DNA from: Chloroflexota bacterium
GTDB lineage: Bacteria; Chloroflexota; Anaerolineae; UBA1429
Length of the DNA stretch: 6,591 nucleotides
Assembly: GCA_012513595.1 (NCBI GenBank)
Contig: JAAZBY010000026.1
Coordinates: forward strand, 1-6,591
Reading direction: 5' to 3'
Under the pieces are notes generated by a model. The model did no database searches, was not told the DNA's origin, and saw nothing but the letters and a program-made list of their open reading frames with translations. The position numbers and the translations under genes were made by a program. Of this stretch, positions 1 through 4,920 are shown piece by piece. How positions within the stretch are numbered: the stretch's first letter is position 1; each line of letters opens with the position of its first letter.

Positions 1-269
1 AGCGCTGCGGCCGCCAGCCCCACCCCGATATAGGCCAACGCCTGGTGCGAGCGGCGGGCGAGGGCGGCGCCCAGGAGTTGGCCGCCGATGAGGAGGGCGG
101 CGATCGCCCACCCGGGCAGCCGGATCCCCGTCGGGCGGGTCAGGGGATGGACGAGAAGGGCACGTGAGAGCGCCTCGAGCCAGGCGGCGTGGGCGAGCGC
201 CGTGCTGGCCACGATCGCCAGGCGCTCGAGCCGGCGACGGGTCCAGATGCTTCGCTGCGCAGCGTCCAT
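1..269 (-). CDS. Integral membrane protein, N-terminal part (3' end outside window)
   Basis: An open frame starts at ATG 269-267 (MDAAQRSIWTRRRLERLAIV) and runs off the left edge after 89 codons, so the C-terminus is missing. Third codon positions are mostly G or C, as in the neighbouring genes. The product starts with a short basic segment (R11-R13, R16). It then shows hydrophobic stretches at about residues 17-40, 53-71 and from 77 onward, separated by short loops containing Arg and Pro, so it should be a multi-pass inner-membrane protein with a cytoplasmic N-terminus. A GTG directly before the ATG (272-270) is an alternative start. The gene begins at the end of the small upstream ORF: the ATG overlaps a TGA in one frame as TGATG, and another TGA (278-276) lies in the protein's own frame six bases upstream. 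That spacing suggests translational coupling to the ABC transporter unit. I do not recognise the family. It loosely resembles the membrane portion of Chloroflexota transglutaminase/DUF4129-type proteins, but this is a weak impression. Confidence 0.7.
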   Translation of the reverse strand, partial: MDAAQRSIWTRRRLERLAIVASTALAHAAWLEALSRALLVHPLTRPTGIRLPGWAIAALLIGGQLLGAALARRSHQALAYIGVGLAAAA

Positions 270-391
270 CACCGGTCAGGCGCGCTGGAGGCAGAGCGCC
301 AGGCGATCCGCGCCGAACTCGGTGAGCTCGGCGGGCTCTTGCGAGGCGGCGGCGTGTTCAGGGACCGTGGTTGGCGTATAGAGGTAAGCAT
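269..391 (-). CDS. Very small ORF of uncertain frame between ABC transporter and membrane protein
   Basis: ATG 391-389 lies 4 nt after a perfect AGGAGG, the same spacing as for the binding protein at 4341. This frame gives 40 residues beginning MLTSIRQPRSL, Ser/Pro-rich, and ends in a TGA that overlaps the next ATG as TGATG. However, codon-position composition favours a different frame downstream. In that frame, which ends at TGA 278-276 (…AELTEFGADRLALCLQRA), third positions are about 89% GC and second positions about 52% over the last 27 codons, the pattern expected of real coding DNA. That frame has no usable start near the ribosome binding site. Either the gene starts at 391 and a frameshift moves it into the second frame, or only one of the two is translated. 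No signal peptide, membrane segment or recognisable RiPP core is visible, and I do not recognise the product. It sits in the same transcription unit as the ABC transporter and the membrane protein. Confidence 0.35.
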   Translation of the reverse strand: MLTSIRQPRSLNTPPPRKSPPSSPSSARIAWRSASSAPDR

Positions 392-395
392 CACT

Positions 396-401
396 CCTCC
401 T
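396..401 (-). promoter_or_regulatory. Shine-Dalgarno AGGAGG for the small ORF
   Basis: This is a perfect AGGAGG on the minus strand, 4 nt before ATG 391 and 44 nt after the ABC transporter stop (445). It is the main argument that something is translated between the transporter and the membrane protein, and it fixes the start at ATG 391 (the GTG at 394 would leave only 1 nt). Confidence 0.6.
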
Positions 402-444
402 GCCGCGCGGACGCGGTCCGCCGCGCAAACGGCCGGCGCTCTCC

Positions 445-2338
445 CTAGGCGACGCCCGCAGGCGCGGCGGAACGATGGCGCTGGGCCTGCGCCCGGTACA
501 GGCGCGCATAGAGGCCCTCCTGCGCCAGGAGCTCCTCGTGGGCGCCCTCCTCCACGATGGCGCCTGCCTTGAGCACCAGGATGCGGTCGGCGGCGCGCGT
601 GGTGGGCAGGCGGTGCGAGACGAGCAGCGTGATCCGCTCCGCCCGGTCCTCGAGCAGCCGCGCGTACAGCCCCGCCTCGGCGACGGCGTCCAGTGCGGCG
701 GCCGGCTCGTCGAGGATCAACAGGTCGCCCCGGCGGCGGAGCGCCCGCGCGAGGGCCAGCCGCTGCAGCTCCCCGCCCGAGAGCGCCACGCCCCCCCGAA
801 AGGCGCGGCCGATGAGCGTGTCGTATCCCTCCGGCAGCCCGTCGATGAGCGCGGCCGCCCCGCCCATCTCGGCGGCATCCTCCACAGCGTCCCGATCGTC
901 CATATCGTCCACCCGGCCGATGGCGATGTTCTCCCCGGCGGTGAGGCTGAACACGCCGAAATCCTGAAAGAGAGCCGCCACCCGCCGCTGCACCGAGCGG
1001 GGGGTGTAGGCGGTGGCGTCCTCCCCGTTGATGAGCACCCGGCCGGCGGTCGGCTCGTACAGGCGGCAGAGGAGCTTGATGAGCGTCGTCTTGCCGGCGC
1101 CGTTCAGGCCGACGATGCCCAGCGCCTCGCCGCGGCGCACCTCGAAGGAGACGTCGCGGAGCACCAGGCGCTCGGTGCCGGGATAGCGAAAGGAGACGCC
1201 CTCCAGGGCCACCCGCTCGATGGGCGCCTGCCACTCTCGGCCCGCGGCCTCCTCCGGCGCGGGCAGGGCGAGGAACTCGGCGAGGTTATCCAGGTAGAGG
1301 CACTCGGTGCGCAGCTCCGCCAGCGCCCCGAGGAGCGCGCCAAAGGCGCCCTGGGCGGTGGCCATGGCGCCCACCAGGAGCGTGTAATCGCCGATGGTGA
1401 GGGGCCGGCGGGCGGCCTGGTCGAACACCAGCCAGTAGCCGGCCAGGGTGCCGGCGGCGCCGGTGGCGGTGGCCAGGAGGGTTGCCGCCACCTGCCGGGC
1501 GGCCAGGGCGCGGTTCTCGGAGAAAAAGCGCTGGAAGAGGTCCTGGTGGCGGGCGCGAAAGAGGTCCTCCAGGCCGTAGAGGCGCACGTCCTTGATCGAG
1601 TAGGGCGAGGTGAGGTGGCTGCCGAGGTACGACTGCCGGCGCTGCTCGGGGATGCGCGCCCGGCGCACGCCGTAGGCCAGGCGCCCCAGGCGGGCGCGCA
1701 CCAGGAAGGCCGGCAGCGCAGCAGCCAGCACCAGGGCCACCAGGCGGGCGTCGTAGGCCGCGAGCAGCCCCACCACCGTAAAGAGCGTCACCCCTCGCTG
1801 CCCCATGGCCAGCACTTCGTCGGCGATCTGCAGCGGCCGGTGCCCCGCCTCCTGGATGGCGGCCTGCAATCGGTCGTGAAAGGCGGGGTTCTCGAAGCGG
1901 GCCACCTCCATCTGGCAGGCCTTGGCCATCACCTGCAGGGTGACGTGGTTGCCGAGGAGGTCGCCCAGGACGGTTTGCACGTACCCCCCCCAGCGCGCCG
2001 AGCAGGGCGCCGAAGAGCATGACCCCCGCCTGCGCGCCTACCAGGAGCAGCAGCCCGCGCACCGCGGCGGGTCCGGCGGCCGGGGCGTTGGGCAGGAAGC
2101 GGGCCACGGCGTCGATGAGCAGCCGCCCGAGCGCCAGCTGCGCCGGCGCCAGGAGGCCGCTGAGGGCGGTGAGAGCCACGAGGAGCAGCGTGTAGGCGCG
2201 GTGGGTGGCCCACAGGAGGGCCAGGGCGCGGGAGAGGCTGCGGAGGATGCTGGCGCCCGAGGCGGCGGGCGCGCCAGCCGGTCCGCTGCCTCCATGGTCA
2301 CCGCGGGAACCGATCACTGGACGGACCACCTCCGACAT
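445..2338 (-). CDS. Exporter-type ABC transporter, fused permease-ATPase, interrupted by a +1 G frameshift
   Basis: This is a half-transporter of the type I exporter (MsbA/lantibiotic-exporter-like) fold. Read through the frameshift it is about 630 residues, typical for the family. Residues 1-118 come from frame 2338-1985 (MSEVVRPVIG…), and the rest from the frame ending at TAG 447-445. The membrane domain has about six hydrophobic segments, near residues 48-72, 94-116, 178-212 (two spans), 285-305 and 318-340. The ATPase follows with Walker A GLNGAGKT (about 410-417), Q-loop FQD (Gln near 458), signature LSGGELQR (from 519), Walker B LLILDEP (539-545, catalytic Glu 544) and H-loop His near 575. 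The D-loop reads AALD rather than SALD. All catalytic residues are present, so it should hydrolyse ATP if made whole. Its ATG overlaps the stop of the binding-protein gene (TGATG), with no strong ribosome binding site of its own; GTG 2317, preceded by an internal GGAGGT, is an alternative start. The family usually exports peptides, lipids or drugs as a dimer. The substrate is unknown. Confidence 0.85.
1984..1991 (-). other. G8 homopolymer that shifts the ABC transporter frame
   Basis: The minus strand reads CTG GGG GGG GTA across eight consecutive G. With seven G it would read CTG GGG GGG TAC, joining the upstream frame (…GALLGALGG) directly to the downstream frame (YVQTVLGDLLGN…) without losing a residue. 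The break falls just after the second predicted membrane segment. Possible explanations are a sequencing or assembly error in a homopolymer, a real inactivating insertion, slippage during transcription or translation, or phase variation. Confidence 0.85.
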
Positions 2339-4341
2339 CAGGGAGCGTAGCGATGTGCCTCGGGTCTATCCCAGAACAGCTGCTGCGGGTACTGAAGGTG
2401 CATCCCACGTAGCTGCGGGTCATAGGGCAAGCCCTCCAAGAAGTTGCGCAGGCCATTGGCCACCAGTTGTGGCTGGGGCGCTTCCCCGAGGACGCCGATG
2501 AGGGGAACCTGGTCCGCCCAGATGTCCAGCACCTCTCGGAAGCGGGCCTGCTTGCGCACCTCATCTGCCTCTGCGCGCATGGCATCCACCGCATCCCACA
2601 GGGCGTAGATCCAGTGCTCGTCGGGGGGCGCCACTCCCTCGGTGGCGGGATACCAGTAGTGGCCATAGCCGCTGGCCCAGGGCTGCGGCTGCCTGCCGTA
2701 ACCGGCCAGGGGCCACCACGCCTCCCACAACAGCAGCGGAAAGTCGTTCCCCATCCAGGCCGCCTGGATCCCGTTCTCCCGCGTGAGTCGGCTCAGCACG
2801 TCACACTCCACCCGCCGGTAGGTAGCCTCGATCCCCACCTGGCCGAGATAGTCGCAGACGAGCATCGCGGCATCGTCGTCCGCGGTGTTCGTCAGTGTCG
2901 CTCCCACTACCTCAAAGGCCACCCGCGTGCCGTCCGGGTGCAGGCGATACCCCTTATCGTCTCGCTGGGCGTAGCCCGCCTGGTCCAGGAGCTGGTCGGC
3001 CAGCGCCGGGTTATACTCCACAAAGGCGGTGCTCAGGCGCTCGTAGTAATGGGCGGATGCTCTGATTGGGCTGAACTGGCGTGGCGTGCAGAGGCCGTAG
3101 TAGTGGAGGGTGTTGAGCTCCTCGCGGTCGATGGCTAGCATGAGCGCCTGGCGCACGAGCAGGCTGTTGGCGAAGCGATGTAGCGACTCATCGGCCACGG
3201 CGAGGTTGAGCTGCAGGGTCAGGTGCCGGGTGCTGGGCGAGAGGTACACTCGGTATTCGCCATCCAGCGCGTGCTCCTGCAGCCAACCATAGTCGGCGGT
3301 GCTCAGGCCGTTGGCCTGATAGTCCAGCTCGCCGTTGACCAGCCACATGCGAAAGGTCTCGTCTTCGGCATACTCGCGCAGCACCACGTGATCCACATAA
3401 GGCAACTGACGGCCATCGGGGTCGACCTGCCAGAAGTAGGGGTTGCGCTGCAACACGATCTGTCCCGGGGGAGAGTCAAGGGCCAGCCGCCAGGGGCCGA
3501 GCACAGGGCACTCGGGGTTGAGCTGCCACATCGATTTTTCCGCAAAGAGGTTCTGCCAGGTAATGGGTCCCTCCTGCTGGCTCAGTAGGTCGTCGAGCGC
3601 CGCGCGGTCCGCGAAATCGGCGTGGAACGGGCGAAGGTAGGCGGAAGGGAGGTACCAGTCGCGTAGGGCGTAGTCGACCACTGCATCCGGATTGGGCTCC
3701 CGCCAGCGGAATATGATCGTATAGTCGTCGGGCGTCGGCACTTCGTCGCCAGCCGCTCGAGCGCCGGGACGGTGATCCAGGTAAAAGCGCACATCCTCGG
3801 TGGTAAAGGGCGACCCGTCGGACCAGCATAGTCCCTCCCGCAGCCGGATGGTCAGCTCGGTGCCCTCCGGGTTGATCTGCCACCACTCGCAAAGGTTGGG
3901 GCGCAGGGTGAGGTCGCGATTGAAGGCCAGTAGCCGCTCGGAGCAGAGTCGGTCGAGCTCGAGCCCCACGCCCACGATCATCTCCATGGTATTATCGGAC
4001 CACTGGCGGCGGTAGGAGGAGCGGAGTGCGCCTCCGTAGGCACCCGCCGTGCCGTTGGGTTCCAGCACCAGAGGCAGGCTGGGCAGGCGCTCGTCCACCG
4101 GGGGCAGCTCGCCCGCCTGGACGAGACGTTGCAGGTCCGGCGCCTCTTGATGGCGGGATGGGGGCAGAGCCGGCGTGGGGGTGGGCACCGGGGCAGCGAC
4201 GGGCGGAGCGGTCTGGCGGACGCCCCGGACCGGTGTGGGCACGATCCCGCAGGTCGGTTCTGCCGGGCGCGAGCAGGCCGCCAGGGTTCGCGCCGTGGCG
4301 ACGCCCACCAGACGGAGAAACGCACGTCGCGAAACGGGCAT
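2338..4341 (-). CDS. Tat-exported lipoprotein, ABC substrate-binding protein family 5 (peptide type)
   Basis: This is an extracytoplasmic solute-binding protein of the SBP_bac_5 family (DppA/OppA-like), 667 residues, longer than the usual 500-600. The N-terminus has a twin-arginine signal SRRAFLRLVG and a lipobox LAAC, so it should be folded in the cytoplasm, exported by Tat and lipidated at Cys23. A Pro/Thr linker (PTPTPALPP, about residues 52-61) follows. The family pattern is clear at about residues 149-183: RPNLCEWW, then LTIRLREGLCWSDGSPF and TTEDV. Later come NPYFWQVDPDGRQLPYVD and, near the C-terminus, VPLIGVLGEAPQP. ATG 4341 is chosen because AGGAGG lies 4 nt upstream; ATG 4344 would leave only 1 nt. 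The stop overlaps the transporter start as TGATG, so the two are translationally coupled. It aligns along its length with the partial gene at 4921-6591 and is a paralogue of it. Peptides are the usual family ligand, but sugars and metals (e.g. nickel) are also known; the ligand is not determined here. Confidence 0.93.
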   Translation of the reverse strand: MPVSRRAFLRLVGVATARTLAACSRPAEPTCGIVPTPVRGVRQTAPPVAAPVPTPTPALPPSRHQEAPDLQRLVQAGELPPVDERLPSLPLVLEPNGTAGAYGGALRSSYRRQWSDNTMEMIVGVGLELDRLCSERLLAFNRDLTLRPNLCEWWQINPEGTELTIRLREGLCWSDGSPFTTEDVRFYLDHRPGARAAGDEVPTPDDYTIIFRWREPNPDAVVDYALRDWYLPSAYLRPFHADFADRAALDDLLSQQEGPITWQNLFAEKSMWQLNPECPVLGPWRLALDSPPGQIVLQRNPYFWQVDPDGRQLPYVDHVVLREYAEDETFRMWLVNGELDYQANGLSTADYGWLQEHALDGEYRVYLSPSTRHLTLQLNLAVADESLHRFANSLLVRQALMLAIDREELNTLHYYGLCTPRQFSPIRASAHYYERLSTAFVEYNPALADQLLDQAGYAQRDDKGYRLHPDGTRVAFEVVGATLTNTADDDAAMLVCDYLGQVGIEATYRRVECDVLSRLTRENGIQAAWMGNDFPLLLWEAWWPLAGYGRQPQPWASGYGHYWYPATEGVAPPDEHWIYALWDAVDAMRAEADEVRKQARFREVLDIWADQVPLIGVLGEAPQPQLVANGLRNFLEGLPYDPQLRGMHLQYPQQLFWDRPEAHRYAP

Positions 4342-4345
4342 CATG

Positions 4346-4351
4346 CCTCCT
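4346..4351 (-). promoter_or_regulatory. Shine-Dalgarno AGGAGG deciding the start of the binding lipoprotein
   Basis: A perfect AGGAGG is followed on the minus strand by C-ATG-ATG. The spacer is 1 nt to the first ATG (4344) and 4 nt to the second (4341), so the second is preferred and the protein begins MPVSRRAFLRL. Confidence 0.7.
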
Positions 4352-4354
4352 CGT

Positions 4355-4497
4355 GTCTGCTCGGAGATGGCTCGCTGGCCTGCGTATCAGGCTAGGGTGT
4401 AGCTGTCCATGTAGTCCCAAACGCGAGGGTTACGCTCCTGTGCTCGGCAGTACGTCATTAGGGTCTGCTCGGCTTGTGCAAGGTTGCCCGAGCACAG
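4355..4497. repeat. Cluster of short CCGAGCA-type repeats upstream of the binding-protein gene
   Basis: On the plus strand GTCTGCTCGG occurs twice, exactly, at 4355-4364 and 4463-4472. The related CTGTGCTCGG is at 4438-4447, and its exact inverted copy CCGAGCACAG is at 4488-4497. The last three begin 25 bp apart (4438, 4463, 4488). The outer two form a 10-bp inverted repeat. They could be operator half-sites for the upstream LuxR-type regulator or another factor. Because the cryptic frame overlaps them, they could also be codon-level coincidence. Confidence 0.4.
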
Positions 4498-4629
4498 CTC
4501 ACGCTTGGCAGTCTCCGGCGCGCCAGCGTTGATCCCAGAAGGCTGTATACGATCATCATCGGATGCTGCGCTGCACGCGTTCAGACGGTGCCATCTCGAC
4601 TCTAGCAGAATCCGCAGGCTGTTGGAAGG
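4387..4629 (-). other. Cryptic open frame upstream of the binding protein; possible small gene or gene remnant
   Basis: The frame between TGA 4632-4630 and TGA 4389-4387 is open for 80 codons. Its last 44 codons look coding: GC is about 61, 50 and 73% at positions 1, 2 and 3, and the translation is balanced and polar (…KRELCSGNLAQAEQ, then RAQERNPRVWDYMDSYTLA). The problem is the start. There is no GTG or TTG, and the first ATG (4458-4456) would give only 23 residues (MTYCRAQERN…) with no real Shine-Dalgarno. It could be the 3' end of a decayed gene, a small peptide gene with an unusual start, or chance. It ends 45 nt before the ATG of the binding protein. I do not recognise the sequence. Confidence 0.25.
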
Positions 4630-4636
4630 TCAATCC

Positions 4637-4668
4637 CGGAAGACTTCTCTCTTCCGCTTCCGGAAGAG
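4637..4668 (-). terminator. Overlapping alternative hairpins after the LuxR-type gene
   Basis: In minus-strand RNA, segment 4668-4661 (CTCTTCCG) pairs perfectly over 8 bp with 4656-4649 (CGGAAGAG) around a 4-nt GAAG loop. The same middle segment can instead pair over 7 bp with 4643-4637 (TCTTCCG). The two structures exclude each other. The first hairpin starts 23 nt after the LuxR-type stop, a natural place for a terminator, but no U-tract follows it on the minus strand. Alternatives are an attenuator or RNA switch in the leader of the next gene, or a DNA operator (CTTCCGGAAG at 4657-4666 is itself a perfect palindrome). Confidence 0.4.
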
Positions 4669-4674
4669 TTTCCC

Positions 4675-4686
4675 ACGGCGCGCCGT
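4675..4686. repeat. 12-bp perfect palindrome ACGGCGCGCCGT
   Basis: This is a perfect 12-bp inverted repeat with no spacer, 5 bp past the stop of the LuxR-type gene. It could bind a dimeric regulator. It has no loop, so it is less likely to act as an RNA hairpin. In DNA this GC-rich a chance occurrence is not excluded. Confidence 0.4.
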
Positions 4687-4691
4687 TCGCC

Positions 4692-4916
4692 TCAATCCAC
4701 CAGCGCGAGCCGCACGGCGCGCGCCGCCGCCAGCACGCGCCCATCGACCGCCAGCGCATCACACAGGGCGCGCAGCGTGTAGCGCACCGCCCGGCTGGTG
4801 ACGTTCACCGCGGCGGCGATCTCCTCGTCCGTCCGCCCTTCCACCAGGAGGCGCAGGGCCTTCCGCCACCGCCCGGTGAGTGCCGCGGTCTCGGCGATGG
4901 TCGCCGGGGCACACAT
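4692..4916 (-). CDS. Solo LuxR/GerE-type helix-turn-helix protein (74 aa)
   Basis: This is a stand-alone DNA-binding domain of the LuxR/GerE (NarL-like) family. Almost the whole protein is the domain: LTGRWRKALRLLVEGRTDEEIAAAV matches the family pattern 'LT.RE.EVL.L...G.s..EIA..L' at residues 13-37, and VTSRAVRYTLRALCDAL at 39-55 is the recognition helix. Tyr47 occupies the place usually held by His. There is no receiver, autoinducer-binding or other sensor domain. The start ATG 4916 lies 4 nt after the TAG of the upstream binding-protein gene, with AAAGAG about 9 nt before it, so the two are cotranscribed and probably coupled. A longer version of this frame (to 5036) would overlap the binding protein and is unlikely. 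Family knowledge suggests a dimeric transcription factor. It may act on the palindromes just downstream, which is inference. Constitutive binding, or control by a partner protein, would explain the missing sensor. Confidence 0.85.
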   Translation of the reverse strand: MCAPATIAETAALTGRWRKALRLLVEGRTDEEIAAAVNVTSRAVRYTLRALCDALAVDGRVLAAARAVRLALVD

Positions 4917-4920
4917 CGGC

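Larger units (their letters stand above)
4345..4691 (-). other. 347-nt intergenic region between LuxR-type gene and binding-protein gene
   Basis: This is the only long gap in the window. In minus-strand order it holds a 12-bp palindrome (4675-4686), two mutually exclusive hairpins (4637-4668), an open frame without a convincing start (4387-4629), a cluster of CCGAGCA-type repeats (4355-4497) and the ribosome binding site of the next gene. A TTGACC at 4633-4628 resembles a -35 box, but I see no good -10 at the right distance. A promoter for the binding protein and transporter unit probably lies here. Its position is not resolved. Confidence 0.6.

Noticed and set aside
269..1234. 321-codon minus-strand frame overlapping the ATPase domain
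   Set aside because: Most of it is an out-of-frame reading of the ATPase (Arg/Gly/Pro-rich). Only its last 41 codons (391-269) may be translated, as the small ORF.
1286..1983. Continuation of the transporter's first frame past the G8 run
   Set aside because: After the G8 tract the translation becomes Pro/Arg/Gly-rich and loses all resemblance to the family. The real protein continues in the other frame.
475..2022. 515-codon open frame on the plus strand opposite the ABC transporter
   Set aside because: It lies antisense to a motif-complete ABC transporter in GC-rich DNA. Its translation is rich in Gly, Arg and His with no recognisable domain, so it is a composition artefact.
269..2338. A RiPP/lantibiotic cluster built on the exporter and the small ORF
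   Set aside because: There is no modification enzyme, no leader peptidase domain in the transporter and no Cys/Ser/Thr-rich core with a leader in the small ORF. The exporter family resemblance alone is not enough.
4458..4559. 33-residue minus-strand ORF starting MMIVYSLLGS
   Set aside because: It has no Shine-Dalgarno, and Arg-rich, low-complexity sequence follows a short hydrophobic start. It overlaps the better-looking cryptic frame, so it is probably chance.
4608..4633. Possible sigma-70 promoter with TTGACC as -35 on the minus strand
   Set aside because: The best -10 candidate (GATTCT at 15-nt spacing) matches the consensus poorly, so I do not list it as a promoter.
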